In this document: positions 14,641-29,564 of the stretch, one piece after another
How the letters are laid out: each line of letters opens with the position of its first letter
How positions within the stretch are numbered: position 1 is the stretch's first letter
Source of the DNA: Hippophae tibetana
Lineage: Eukaryota > Streptophyta > Magnoliopsida > Rosales > Elaeagnaceae
DNA: 64,000 nt
Direction of reading: 5' to 3'
Assembly: GCA_037013495.1 (NCBI GenBank)
Contig: CM072807.1
Span: forward strand, 30,732,802-30,796,801
Translations under genes and position numbers: made by a program
The notes under the pieces: generated by a model
The model's input: the letters and a program-made list of their open reading frames with translations, nothing else
What the model was told of the DNA's origin: nothing
The model's database searches: none

Positions 14641-16200
14641 ATGCAGCGGAAACAAAATGGATTGAAAACATACCTCCTACCATTGATATAAATTTTTTAT
14701 TTCTGAAAAATTTCACTTTTAACATCGAGGCGGGTCAACATGACCCGGTTTTACCCTAACGGATACCCGGTCATATCTTGATTTTCTGGGCACGGAATCC
14801 ATCTTTCTTTTTATCAAAATTCTCATAATTCGATTTCTGAGTGATTGACGGTCTGAATTTGAAGTAAAACATCATTTTAAATAAAAATTTCATTAATGAA
14901 GCAGATAAATACCAACGATAAATTAGATTTATTTTCTTTATTTTTTTCAAGTTTAAATTCACAGAATCACTCATAAAGATATATTGAGACAATTTGAAAT
15001 TTCCATATGCATCAAAAAAAAGGAAAACGAAAAAATAAAATTACAATTCAAGTGAAAGAGAGCAAAATAGATATTTTTTCAAAAATGGCTCTCATAGTTA
15101 ATGTTAGAATACAATACAATTCAATCCAAAAACGTTCAAAAAACCATATGACCGTATAATTTAAATGCAGCGGAAACAAAATGGATGGGAAACATACCTC
15201 CTGCCATTGATCAAAAATTTTATTTTTCAAAAATTTCACTTTCAACATCGAGGCGTGTCAACCGGACCCGGTTTGACCATAACGGATACCCGATCGTATT
15301 TTGCAATTCCGGGGACGGAATCCAACGTTCTTTTTATCAAGATTCTCAGAGTTCGATTTCTGAGTTATTGACGGTCTCAATTTGAAATAAAACATAATTC
15401 TAAACAAAAATTTCATTAATTAAGAAGATAAATACCTATGATAAATTAGATTTATTTTCTTCATTTTTTTCAAGTTTAAATTCACAGAATCACTCAAAAA
15501 GATAAATTGAGACAATTTGCAATTTCCATATGCATAAAAAAAAGATAAACGAAAAAACTAAAATTACAATTCCCGTGAAACAGAGCAAAACAGAGATTTT
15601 TTCTAAAATGGCTCTCATAGTGAATGTTAGAATACAATTCAATCCAAAAACGTTCAAAAAACCATATGAACGTATAATTTAAATGCAGCGGAAACAAAAT
15701 GGATTCAAAACATACCTCTTACCATTGATCAAAAATTTTATTTTTGAAAAATTTCACTTTCAACATCGAGGCGGGTCAACATGACCCGGTTTTACCCTAA
15801 CGGATACCCGGTCATATCTTGCTATTCCGGGGACGGAATCCAGTGTTCTTTTTATGAAAATTCTCATAATTCGATTTCTGAGTGATTGAAGGTCTGAATT
15901 TGAAATAAAACATAATTTTAAATAAAAATTCATTAATGAAGCAGATAAATACCCACGATAAATTAGATTTATTTTCTTCATTTTTTTCAAGTTTAAATTC
16001 ACAGAATCACTCAAAAAGATAAATTGAGACAATTTGCAATTTCCATATGCATAAAAAAAAAGGAAAACGAACAAACTAAAATTACAATTCCCGTGAAACA
16101 GAGCAAAACAGAGATTTTTTATAAAATGGCTCTCATAGTGAATGTTAGAATACAATTCAATCCAAAAACGTTCAAAAAACCATATGAACGTATAATTTAA
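12141..16200. repeat. Duplicated 4.06-kb satellite segment, copy A
   Basis: Eight monomers, nearly identical to 17238-21297 at a constant offset of 5097 bp. The segment overlaps the second half of the 4-kb higher-order repeat and continues into a distinct set of monomers (14641-16200), including a divergent unit at 15165. The two copies are separated by two monomers of another subfamily (16201-17237). Boundaries are set by where variants stop matching and are good to about one monomer. Confidence 0.8.
15165..15682. repeat. Divergent satellite monomer
   Basis: A 518-bp unit that differs from its neighbours at many positions: CGTGTCAACCGGACCCGG in place of the usual dyad, GATCGTATTTTGCAATTCC, CAAGATTCTCAGAGTTCG, and AATTAAGAAGATAAATACC. 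Its closest relatives are units with GGATGGGAAAACATACCTCC (about 4563, 24368, 25408, 29046, 33724, 50868, 63831) and the partial unit at position 1. It is either an older lineage or an immigrant from elsewhere in the array. Confidence 0.75.
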
Positions 16201-17237
16201 ATGCAGCGGAAACAAAATGGATTGAAAACATACCTCCTACCAATGATATAAATTTTTTATTTCTAAAAAATTTAACTTTTAACATCGAGGCGGGTCAACA
16301 TGACCCGGTTTTACCCTAACGGATACACGGTCATATCTTGATTTTCCGGGGACGGAATCCAGCTTTCTTTTTATCAAAATTCTCATAATTCGATTTCTGA
16401 TTGATTGACGGTCTCAATTTGAAGTAAAACATAATTTTAAATAAATATTTAATTAATGAAGCAGATAAATACCCACGATAAATTTGATTTATTTTCTTCA
16501 TTTTTTTCAAGTTTAAATTCACAGAATCACTCAAAAAGATAAATTGAGACAATTTGCAATTTCCATATGCATAAAAAAAAGGAAAATGAAAAAACTAAAA
16601 TTACAATTCTCGTGAAACAGAGCAAAACAGAGACTTTTTCAAAAATGGCTCTCATAGTGAATGTTAGAATACAATTCAATCCAAAAACGTTCAAAAAACC
16701 ATATGAACGTATAATTTAAATGCAGCGGAAACAAAATGGATTGAAAACATACCTCCTACCAATGATATAAATTTTTTATTTCTAAAAAATTTCACTTTTA
16801 ACATCGAGGCGGGTCAACATGACCCGGTTTTACCCTAACGGATACCCGGTCATATCTTGATTTTCCGGGGACGGAATCCAGCTTTCTTTTTATCAAAATT
16901 CTCATAATTCGATTTCTGATTGATTGACGGTCTCAATTTGAAGTAAAACATAATTTTAAATAAAAATTTAATTAATGAAGCAGATAAATACACACGATAA
17001 ATTTGATTTATTTTCTTCATTTTTTTCAAGTTTAAATTCACAGAATCACTCAAAAAGATAAATTGAGACAATTTGCAATTTCCATATGCATAAAAAAAAG
17101 GAAAACGAAAACTAAAATTACAATTCCCGTGAAATAGAGCAAAACAAAGATTTTTTCTAAAATGGCTCTCATAGTGAATGTTAGAATACAATTAAATCCA
17201 AAAACGTTCAAAAAACCATATGAACGTATAATTTAAA

Positions 17238-20200
17238 AGCAGCGGAAACAAAATGGATTGAAAACATACCTCCTACCATTGATATAAATTTTTTATTTTT
17301 GAAAAATTTCACTTTCAACATCGTGGCGGGTCAACATGACCCGGTTTTACCCTAACGGATACCCGGTCATATCTTGATTTTCTAGGGACGGAATCCAGCA
17401 TTCTTTTTATCAAAATTCTCATAATTCGATTTCTGATTGATTGACGGTCTCAATTTGAAGTAAACCATAATTTTAAATAAAAATTTCATTAATGAAGCAT
17501 ATAAATACCCACGATAAATTTGATTTATTTTCTTCATTTTTTTCAAGTTTAAATTCACAGAATCACTCAAAAAGATATATTGAGACAATTTGAAATTTCC
17601 ATATGCATCAAAAAAAGGAAAACGAAAAAATAAAATTACAATTCACGTGAAGGAGAGCAAAACACACATTTTTTCAAATATGGCTAAACCATATGAACAT
17701 ATAATTTAAATGCAGCGGAAACAAAATTGGTTCAAAACATACGACCTGCGATTGATCAAAAATTTTATTTTTGAAAAATTTCACTTTCAACATCGAGGTG
17801 GGTCAACATGAGCCGGTTTTACCCTAACGGATAACCGATCATATCTTGCTATTCCGGGGACGGAATCCAGGGTTCTTTTTATCAAAATTCTCATAATTGG
17901 ATTTCTGAGTTATTGACGGTGTCAATTTGAAATAAAACATAATTTTAAATAAAAATTTCATTAATGAAGCATATAAATACCCACGATAAATTCGATTTAT
18001 TTTCTTCATTTTTTTCTAGTTTAAATTCATAGAATCACTCAAAAAGATAAATTGAGACAATTTGCAATTTCTATATGCATAGAAAAAGGAAAACGAAAAA
18101 ACTAAAATTACAATTCCCGTGAAACAGAGCAAAACATAGATTTTTTCTAAAATGGCTCTCATAGTGAATGTTAGAATACAATTCAATCCAAAAACGTTCA
18201 AAAAACCATATGAACGTATAATTTAAATGCAGCGAAAACAAAATGGATTGAAAACATACCTCCTACCATTGATATAAATTTTTTATTTTTGAAAAATTTC
18301 ACTTTCAACATCGTGGCGGGTCAACATGACCCGGTTTTACCCTAACGGATACCCGGTCATATCTTGATTTTCTGGGGACGGAATCCAGCTTTCTTTTTAT
18401 CAAAATTCTCATAATTCGATTTCTGATTGATTGACGGTCTCAATTTGAAGTAAACCATAATTTTAAATAAAAATTTCATTAATGAAGCATATAAATACCC
18501 ACGATAAATTTGATTTATTTTCTTCATTTTTTTCAAGTTTAAATTTACAGAATCACTCAAAAAGATATATTGAGACAATTTGAAATTTCCATATGCATCA
18601 AAAAAAGCAAAACGAAAAAATAAAATTACAATTCACGTGAAAGAGAGCAAAACATACATTTTTTCAAATATGGCTCAACCATATGAACGTATAATTTAAA
18701 TGCAGCGGAAACAAAATTGGTTCAAAACATACCACCTGCATTGATCAAAATTTTTTATTTTTGAAAAATTTCACTTTCAACATCGAGGTGGGTCAACATG
18801 AGCCGGTTTTACCCTAACGGATAACCGATCATATCTTGCTATTCCGGAGACGGAATCCAGGGTTCTTTTTATCAAAATTCTCATAATTGGATTTCTGAGT
18901 TATTGACGGTGTCAATTTGAAATAAAACATAATTTTAAATAAAAATTTCATTAATGAAGCATATAAATACCCACGATAAATTCGATTTATTTTCTTCATT
19001 TTTTTCAAGTTTAAAATCATAGAATCACTCAAAAAGATAAATTGAGACAATTTGCAATTTCTATATGCATAAAAAAAGGAAAACGAAAAAACTAAAATTA
19101 TAATTCCCATGAAACAGAGCAAAACAGAGATTTTTTCTAAAATGGCTCTCATAGTGAATGTTAGAATACAATTCAATCCAAAAAAGTTCAAAAAACCATA
19201 TGAACGTATAATTTAAATGCAGCGGAAACAAAATGGATTCCAAACATACCTCTTACCATTGATCAAAATTTTTTATTTTTGAAAAAATTTCACTTTCAAC
19301 ATCGAGGCGGGTCAACATGACCCGGTTTTACCCTAACGAATACCCGGTCATATCTTGCTCTTCCGGGGACGGATTCCAGTGTTCTTTTTATCAAAATTCT
19401 CATAATTTGATTTCTGAGTGATTGACGGTCTCAATTTGATGTAAAACATAATTTTTAAATAAAAATTTCATTAATGAAGCAGATAAATGCCTACGATAAA
19501 TTAGATTTATTTTCTTTATTTTTTTCAATTTTAAATTCACAGAATCACTCAAAAAGATAAATTGAGACAATTTGCAATTTCCATATGCATAAAAAAAAGG
19601 AAAAGGAAAAAACTAAAATTACAATTCCCGTGAAACAGAGCAAAATAGAGATTTTTTCTAAAATGGCTCTCATAGTGAATGTTAGAATACAATTCAATCC
19701 AAAAACGTTCGAAAAACCATATGAACGTATAATTTAAATGCAGCGGAAACAAAATGGATTGAAAACATACCTCCTACCATTGATATAAATTTTTTATTTC
19801 TGAAAAATTTCACTTTTAACATCGAGGCGGGTCAACATGACCCGGTTTTACCCTAACGGATACCCGGTCATATCTTGATTTTCTGGGGACGGAATCCATC
19901 TTTCTTTTTATCAAAATTCTCATAATTCGATTTCTGAGTGATTGACGGTCTGAATTTGAAGTAAAACATCATTTTAAATAAAAATTTCATTAATGAAGCA
20001 GATAAATACCAACGATAAAGTAGATTTATTTTCTTCATTTTTTTCAAGTTTAAATTCACAGAATCACTCATAAAGATATATTGAGACAATTTGAAATTTC
20101 CATATGCATCAAAAAAAAGGAAAACGAAAAAATAAAATTACAATTCAAGTGAAAGAGAGCAAAATAGATATTTTTTCAAAAATGGCTCTCATAGTTAATG

Positions 20201-21297
20201 TTAGAATACAATACAGTTCAATCCAAAAACGTTCAAAAAACCATATGACCGTATAATTTAAATGCAGCGGAAACAAAATGGATGGGAAACATACCTCCTG
20301 CCATTGATCAAAAATTTTATTTTTCAAAAATTTCACTTTCAACATCGAGGCGTGTCAACCGGACCCGGTTTGACCATAACGGATACCCGATCGTATTTTG
20401 CAATTCCGGGGACGGAATCCAACGTTCTTTTTATCAAGATTCTCAGAGTTCGATTTCTGAGTTATTGACGGTCTCAATTTGAAATAAAACATAATTCTAA
20501 ACAAAAATTTCATTAATTAAGAAGATAAATACCTATGATAAATTAGATTTATTTTCTTCATTTTTTTCAAGTTTAAATTCACAGAATCACTCAAAAAGAT
20601 AAATTGAGACAATTTGCAATTTCCATATGCATAAAAAAAAGATAAACGAAAAAACTAAAATTACAATTCCCGTGAAACAGAGCAAAACAGAGATTTTTTC
20701 TAAAATGGCTCTCATAGTGAATGTTAGAATACAATTCAATCCAAAAACGTTCAAAAAACCATATGAACGTATAATTTAAATGCAGCGGAAACAAAATGGA
20801 TTCAAAACATACCTCTTACCATTGATCAAAAATTTTATTTTTGAAAAATTTCACTTTCAACATCGAGGCGGGTCAACATGACCCGGTTTTACCCTAACGG
20901 ATACCCGGTCATATCTTGCTATTCCGGGGACGGAATCCAGTGTTCTTTTTATCAAAATTCTCATAATTCGATTTCTGAGTGATTGAAGGTCTGAATTTGA
21001 AATAAAACATAATTTTAAATAAAAATTCATTAATGAAGCAGATAAATACCCACGATAAATTAGATTTATTTTCTTCATTTTTTTCAAGTTTAAATTCACA
21101 GAATCACTCAAAAAGATAAATTGAGACAATTTGCAATTTCCATATGCATAAAAAAAAAGGAAAACGAACAAACTAAAATTACAATTCCCGTGAAACAGAG
21201 CAAAACAGAGATTTTTTATAAAATGGCTCTCATAGTGAATGTTAGAATACAATTCAATCCAAAAACGTTCAAAAAACCATATGAACGTATAATTTAA
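17238..21297. repeat. Duplicated 4.06-kb satellite segment, copy B
   Basis: Partner of 12141-16200 at +5097 bp. Shared private variants include the divergent monomer at 20262 (partner at 15165), the motif GGTCTGAATTTGAA, and an extra A in the A-tract after CCATATGCAT near 21150 (partner near 16053). The match ends near 21298, where the next monomer belongs to a different subfamily from the one at 16201. Confidence 0.8.
20262..20779. repeat. Divergent satellite monomer, second copy
   Basis: Essentially the same sequence as 15165-15682, 5097 bp further on. It was carried along when the surrounding block was duplicated. It is much closer to its partner 5 kb away than to either adjacent monomer. 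Confidence 0.75.
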
Positions 21298-22807
21298 ATG
21301 CAGCGGAAACAAAATGGATTGAAAACATACCTCCTACCATTGATATAAATTTTTTATTTTTGAAAAATTTCACTTTCAACATCGTGGCTGGTCAACATGA
21401 CCCGGTTTTACCCTAACGGATACCCGGTCATATCTTGATTTTCCGGGGACGGAATCCAGCTTTCTTTTTATCAAAATTCTCATAATTCGATATCTGATTG
21501 ATTGACGGTCTCAATTTGAAGTAAACCATAATTTTAAATAAAAATTTCATTAATGAAGCAGATAAATACCCACGATAAATTTGATTTATTTTCTTCATTT
21601 TTTTCAAGTTTAAATTCACAGAATCACTCAAAAAGATATATTGAGACAATTTGAAATTTCCATATGCATCAAAAAAATGAAAACGAAAAAATAAAATTAC
21701 AATTCACGTGAAAGAGAGCAAAACACACATTTTTTCAAATATAGCTCAACCATATGAACGTATAATTTAAATGCAGCGGAAACAAAATTGGTTCAAAACA
21801 TACCACATGCCATTGATCAAAATTTTTTATTTTTGAAAAATTTCACTTTCAACATCGAGGTGGGTCAACATGAGCCGGTTTTACCCTAACGGATAACCGA
21901 TCATATCTTGCTATTCCGGAGACGGAATCCAGGGTTCTTTTTATCAAAATTCTCATAATTGGATTTCTGAGTTATTGACGGTCTCAATTTGAAATAAAAC
22001 ATAATTTTAAATAAAAATTTCATTAATGAAGCATGTAAATACCCACGATAAATTAGATTTATTTTCTTCATTTTTTTCAAGTTTAAATTCATTGAATCAC
22101 TCAAAAAGATAAATTGAGACAATTTGCAATTTCTATATGCATAAAAAAAGGAAAACGAAAAAACTAAAATTACAATTCCCATGAAATAGAGCAAAATAGA
22201 GATTTTTTCTAAAATGGCTCTCATAGTGAATGTTAGAATACAATTCAATCCAAAAACGTTCAAAAAACCATATGAACGTATAATTTAAATGCAGCGGAAA
22301 CAAAATGGATTCAAAACATACCTCTTACCATTGATCAAAATTTTTTATTTTTGAAAAATTTCACTTTCAACATCGAGGTGGGTCAACATGACCCGGTTTT
22401 ACCCTAACGAATACCCGGTCATATCTTGCTCTTCCGGGGACGGAATCCAGTGTTCTTTTTATCAAAATTCTCATAATTTGATTTCTGAGTGATTGACGGT
22501 CTCAATTTGATGTAAAAAATAATTTTAAATAAAAATTTCATTAATGAAGCAGATAAATGCCCACGATAAATTAGATTTATTTTCTTTATTTTTTTTAATT
22601 TTAAATTCACAGAATCACTCAAAAAGATAAATTGTGACAATTTGCAATTTCCATATGCATAAAAAAAAGGAAAACGAAAGAATTAAAATTACAATTCCCG
22701 TGAAACAGAGCAAAACAGAGATTTTTTCTAAAATGGCTCTCATAGTGAATGTTAGAATACAATTCAATCCAAAAACGTTCAAAAAACCATATGAACGTAT
22801 AATTTAT

Positions 22808-24367
22808 ATGCAGGGGAAACAAAATAGATTGAAAACATACCTCCTACCATTGATATAAATTTTTTATTTCTGAAAAATTTCACTTTTAACATCGAGGCGT
22901 CTTAACATGACCCGGTTTTACCCTAACGGATACCCGGTCATATCTTGATTTTCCGGGGACGGAATCCAGCTTTATTTTTATCATAATTCTCATAATTCGA
23001 TTTCTGATTGATTGACGGTCTCAATTTGAAGTAAAACATAATTTTAAATAAAATTTTCATTAATGAAGCAGATAAATACCCACGATAAATTTGATTTATT
23101 TTCTTCATTTTTTTCAAGTTTAAATTCACAAAATCACTCAAAAAGATAAATTGAGACAATTTGCAATTTTCATATGCATAAAAAAAAGGAAAACGAAAAA
23201 ACTAAAATTACAATTCCCGTGAAACAGGGCAAAACAGAGATTTTTTCAAAAATGGCTCTCATAGTGAATGTTAGAATACAATTCAATCCAAAAACGTTCA
23301 AAAAACCATATGAACGTATAATTTAAATGCAGCGGAAACAAAATGGATTGAAAACATACCTCCTACCATTGATATAAATTTTTTATTTCTGAAAAATTTC
23401 ACTTTTAACATCGAGGCGTCTTAACATGACCCGGTTTTACCCTAACGGATACCCGGTCATATCTTGATTTTCCGGGGACGGAATCCAGCTTTATTTTTAT
23501 CAAAATTCTCATAATTCGATTTCTGATTGATTGACGGTCTCAATTTGAAGTAAAACATAATTTTAAATAAAATTTTCATTAATGAAGCAGATAAATACCC
23601 ACGATAAATTTGATTTATTTTCTTCATTTTTTTCAAGTTTAAATTCACAAAATCACTCAAAAAGATAAATTGAGACAATTTGCAATTTTCATATGCATAA
23701 AAAAAAGGAAAACGAAAAAACTAAAATTACAATTCCCGTGAAACAGAGCAAAACAGAGATTTTTTCAAAAATGGCTCTCATAGTGAATGATAGAATACAA
23801 TTCAATCCAAAAACGTTCAAAAAACCATATGAACGTATAATTTAAATGCAGCGGAAACAAAACTGATTGAAAACATACCTCCTACCATTGATATAAATTT
23901 TTTATTTCTGAAAAATTTCACTTTTAACATCGAGGCGGGTTAACATGACCCGGTTTTACCCTAACGGATACCCGGTCATATCTTGATTTTCCGGGGACGG
24001 AATCCAGCTTTCTTTTTATCAAAATTATCATAATTCGATTTCTGATTGATTGACGGTCTCAATTTGAAGTAAAACATAATTTTAAATAAAAATTTCATTA
24101 ATGAAGCAGATAAATACCCACGATAAATTTGATTTATTTTCTTCATTTTTTTCAAGTTTAAATTCACAGAATCACTCAAAAAGATATATTGAGACAATTT
24201 GAAATTTCCATATGCATCAAAAAAAGGAAAACGAAAAAAACTAAAATTACAATTCCCGTGAAATAGTGCAAAATAGAGATTTTTTCAAAAATAGCTCTTA
24301 GAGTGAATGTTAGAATACAATTCAATCCAAAAACGTTCAAAAAACCATATGAACATATAATTTCAAT
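22808..24367. repeat. CGTCTTAAC satellite subfamily, tandem units
   Basis: Adjacent units carry GAGGCGTCTTAACATG (near 22895 and 23415) in place of GAGGCGGGTCAACATG, together with the private variants AAATAAAATTTTCATT and TTCACAAAATCAC. The first two units are nearly identical to each other. Further members occur near 27057, 28097, 30697, 31217 and 31737 inside the 3.64-kb repeat. The unit at 22808 starts with the variant GCAGGGGAAAC, also found at 26968 and 30606. Confidence 0.75.
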
Positions 24368-25927
24368 GCAGCGGAAACAAAATGGATGGGAAAACATACC
24401 TCCTGCCATTGATCAAAAGTTTTTATTTTTGAAAAATTTCACTTTCAACATCGAGGCGGGTCAACATGACCCGGTTTTACCCTAACGGATACCCTGTCAT
24501 ATCTTGCTATTCCGGGGACGGAATCCAGTGTTCTTTTTATCAAAATTCTCATAATTCGATTTCTGAGTTATTGACGGTCACAATTTGAAATAAAACATAA
24601 TTTTAAATAAAAATTTCATTAATGAAGCAGATAAATACCCACAATAAATTAGATTTATTTTCATCATTTTTTTCAAGTTTAAATTCACAGAATCACTCAA
24701 AAAGATAAATTGAGACAATTTGCAATTTCCATATGCATAAAAAAAAGGAAAACGAAAAAACTAAAATTACAATTCCCGTGAAACAGAGCAAAACAGAGAT
24801 TTTTTCTAAAATGGCTCTCATAGTGAATGTTAGAATACAATTCAATCCAAAAATGTTCAAAAAACCATATGAACGTATAATTTAAATGCAGCGGAAAACA
24901 AAATGGATTGAAAACATACCATCTACCATTGATCAAAATTTTTTATTTTTGAAAAATTTCACTTTCATCATCGAGGCGGGTCAACATGACCTGGTTTTAC
25001 CCTAACAGATACCCGGTCATATCTTCCTATTCCGGGGACGGAATCCAGCGTTCTTTTTATCAAAATTCTCATAATTCGATTTCTAACTGATTGGCGGTCT
25101 CAATTTGATGTAAAACATCATTTAAAAAAAATTTAATTAATGAAGCATATAAATACCCACGATAAATTTGATTTATTTTCTTCATTTTTTTCAAGTTTAA
25201 ATTCACAGAATCACTCATAAAGATATATTGAGACAATTTGAAATTTCCATATGCATCAAAAAAAGGAAAACGAAAAAATAAAATTACAATTCAAGTGAAA
25301 GAGAGCAAAATAGATATTTTTTCAAAAATGGCTCTCATAGTTAATGTTAGAATACAATACAATTCAATCCAAAAACGTTCAAAAAACCATACGAACATAT
25401 AATTTAAATGCAGCGGAAACAAAATGGATGGGAAAACATACCTCCTGCCATTGATCAAAAGTTTTTATTTTTGAAAAATGTCACTTTCAACATCGAGGCG
25501 TGTCAACCAGACCCGGTTTTACCCTAACGAATACCCGATCGTATCTTGCTATTCCGGGGACGGAATCCAGTGTTCTTTTTATCAAAATTCTCATAATTCG
25601 ATTTCTGAGTTATTGACGGTCACAATTTGAAATAAAACATAATTTTAAATAAAAATTTCATTAATGAAGCAGATAAATACCCACGATAAATTAGATTTAT
25701 TTTCTTCATTTTTTTCAAGTTTAAATTCACAGAATCACTCAAAAAGATAAATTGAGACAATTTGCAATTTCCATATGCATAAAAAAAAGGAAAACGAAAA
25801 AACTAAAATTACAATTCTCGTGAAACAGAGCAAAACAGAGATTTTTTCTAAAATGGCTCTCATAGAGAATGTTAGAATACAATTCAATCCAAAAACGTTC
25901 AAAAAACCATATGAATGTAATATTTAA

Positions 25928-28900
25928 ATGCAGCGGAAACAAAATGGATTCAAAACATACCTCTTACCATTGATCAAAATTTCTTATTTTTGAAAAATTT
26001 TCACTTTCAACATCGAGGCGGGTCAACATGACCCGGTTTTACCCTAACGGATACCCGGTCATATCTTCCTATTCCGGGGACGGAATCCAGTGTTCTTTTT
26101 TTCAAAATTCTCATAATTCGATTTCTGAGTGATTGACGGTCTCAATTTGATGTAAAACATAATTATAAATAAAAATTTCATTAATGAAGCACATAAATAC
26201 CCACGATAAATTAGATTTATTTTCTTCATTTTTTTCAAGTTTAAATTCACAGAATCACTCAAAAAGATAAATTGAGACAATTTGCAATTTCCATATGCAT
26301 AAAAAAAAAGGAAAACGAAAAAACTAAAATTACAATTCCCGTGAAACAGAGCAAAACAGATATATTTTTCAAAAATGGCTCTCATAGTAAATGTTAGAAT
26401 ACAATTCAATAAAAAAAGTTCAAAAAACCATATGAACGTATAATTTAAATTTAGCGGAAACAAAATGGATTCAAAACATACCTCTTACCATTGATCAAAA
26501 TTTTTATTTTTGAAAAATTTCACTTTGAACATCGAGGCGGGTCAACATGATCCGGTTTTACCCTAACGGATACCCGGTCATATCCTGCTATTCCGGGGAC
26601 GAAATCCAGTGTTCATTTTATCAAAATTCTCATAATTTGATTTCTGAGTGATTGACGGTCTCAATTTGATGTAAAACATAATTTTAAATAAAAATTTCAT
26701 TAATGAAGCAGATAAATACCCACCATAAATTAGATTTATTTTCTTCATTTTATTCAAGTTTAAATTCACAGAATCACTCAAAAAGATAAATTGAGACAAT
26801 TTGCAATTTCCATATGCATAAAAAAAAAGGAAAACAAAAAAACTAAAATTACAATTCCCGTGAAACAGACCAAAACACAGATTTTTTCTAAAATGGCTCT
26901 CATAGTGAATGTTAGAATACAATTCAATCCAAAAACGTTCAAAAAACCATATGAACGTATAATTTAAATGCAGGGGAAACAAAATAGATTGAAAACATAC
27001 CTCCTACCATTGATATAAATTTTTTATTTCTGAAAAATTTCACTTTTAACATCGAGGCGTCTTAACATGATCCGGTTTTACCCTAACGGATACCCGGTCA
27101 TATCCTGCTATTCCGGGGACGGAATCCAGTGTTCATTTTATCAAAATTCTCATAATTTGATTTCTGAGTGATTGACGGTCTCAATTTGATGTAAAACATA
27201 ATTTTAAATAAAAATTTCATTAATGAAGCAGATAAATACCCACGATAAATTAGATTTATTTTCTTCATTTTTTTCAAGTTTAAATTCACAAAATCACTCA
27301 AAAAGATAAATTGAGACAATTTGCAATTTTCATATGCATAAAAAAAAGGAAAACGAAAAAACTAAAATTACAATTCCCGTGAAACAGAGCAAAACAGAGA
27401 TTTTTTCAAAAATGGCTCTCATAGTGAATGTTAGAATACAATTCAATCCAAAAACGTTCAAAAAACCATATGAACGTATAATTTAAATGCAGCGGAAACA
27501 AAATGGATTGAAAACATACCTCCTACCATTGATATAAATTTTTTATTTTTGAAAAATTTCATTTTCAACATTGAGGCGGGTAAACATGACCCGGTTTTAC
27601 CCTAACGGATACCCGGTCATATCTTGATTTTCCGGGGACGGAATGCAGCTTTATTTTTATCAAAATTCTCATAATTCGATTTCTGATTGATTGACGGTCT
27701 CAATTTGAAGTAAAACATAATTTTAAATAAAATTTTCATTAATGAAGCAGATAAATACCCACGATAAATTTGATTTATTTTCTTCATTTTTTTCAAGTTT
27801 AAATTCACAAAATCACTCAAAAAGATAAATTGAGACAATTTGCAATTTTCATATGCATAAAAAAAAGGAAAACGAAAAAACTAAAATTACAATTCCCGTG
27901 AAACAGAGCAAAACAGAGATTTTTTCAAAAATGGCTCTCATAGTTAATGTTAGAATACAATTCAATCCAAAAACGTTCAAAAAACCATATGAACGTATAA
28001 TTTAAATGCAGCGGAAACAAAATGGATTGAAAACATACCTCCTACCATTGATATAAATTTTTTATTTCTGAAAAATTTCACTTTTAACATCGAGGCGTCT
28101 TAACATGACCCGGTTTTACCCTAACGGATACCCTGTCATATCTTGATTTTCCGGGGACGGAATGCAGTTTTATTTTTATCAAAATTCTCATAATTCGATT
28201 TCTGATTGATTGACGGTCTCAATTTGAAGTAAAACATAATTTTAAATAAAATTTTCATTAATGAAGCAGATAAATACCCACGATAAATTTGATTTATTTT
28301 CTTCATTTTTTTCAAGTTTAAATTCACAAAATCACTCAAAAAGATAAATTGAGACAATTTGCAATTTTCATATGCATAAAAAAAAGGAAAACCAAAAAAC
28401 TAAAATTACAATTCCCGTGAAACAGAGCAAAACAGAGATTTTTTCAAAAATGGCTCTCATAGTGAATGATAGAATACAATTCAATCCAAAAACGTTCAAA
28501 AAACCATATGAACGTATAATTTAAATGCAGCGGAAACAAAATGGATTGAAAACATACCTCCTACCATTGATATAAATTTTTTATTTCTGAAAAATTTCAC
28601 TTTTAACATCGAGGCGGGTTAACATGACCCGGTTTTACCCTAACGGATACCCGGTCATATCTTGATTTTCCGGGGACGGAATCCAGCTTTCTTTTTATCA
28701 AAATTATCATAATACGATTTCTGATTGATTGACGGTCTCAATTTGAAGTAAAACATAATCTTAAATAAAAATTTCATTAATGAAGCAGATAAATACCCAC
28801 GATAAATTTGATTTATTTTCTTCATTTTTTTCAAGTTTAAATTCACAGAATCACTCAAAAAGATTTATTGAGACAATTTGAAATTTCCATATGCATCAAA

Positions 28901-29564
28901 AAAAGGAAAACGAAAAAACTAAAATTACAATTCCCGTGAAACAGTGCAAAATAGAGATTTTTTCAAAAATAGCTCTCAGAGTGAATGTTAGAATACAATT
29001 CAATCCAAAAACGTTCAAAAAACCATATGAACATATTATTTCAATGCAGCGGAAACAAAATGGATGGGAAAACATACCTCCTGCCATTGATCAAAAGTTT
29101 TTATTTTTGAAAAATTTCACTTTCAACATCGAGGCGGGTCAACATGACCCGGTTTTACCCTAACGGATACCCTATCATATCTTGCTATTCCGGGGACGGA
29201 ATCCAGTGTTCTTTTTATCAAAATTCTCATAATTCGATTTCTGAGTTATTGACGGTCACAATTTGAAATAAAACATAATTTTAAATAAAAATTTCATTAA
29301 TGAAGCAGATAAATACCCACCATAAATTAGATTTATTTTCTTCATTTTTTTCAAGTTTAAATTCACAGAATCACTCAAAAAGATAAATTGAGACAATTTG
29401 CAATTTCCATATGCATAAAAAAAAAGGAAAACAAAAAAACTAAAATTACAATTCCCGTGAAACAGACCAAAACAGAGATTTTTTCTAAAATGGCTCTCAT
29501 AGAGAATGTTAGAATACAATTCAATCCAAAAACGTTCAAAAAACCATATGAATGTAATATTTAA
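25928..29564. repeat. 7-monomer higher-order repeat in left block, copy 1
   Basis: Seven monomers whose variants recur in the same order 3637-3638 bp downstream. Markers include GAATGTAATATTTAAATGCAG before the first unit, AATTTAGCGGAAAC near 26450 and 30090, GCAGGGGAAAC/ACC at 26968 and 30606, and GAATGATAGAATAC near 28465 and 32103. Single-base differences between copies are few. Confidence 0.82.
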
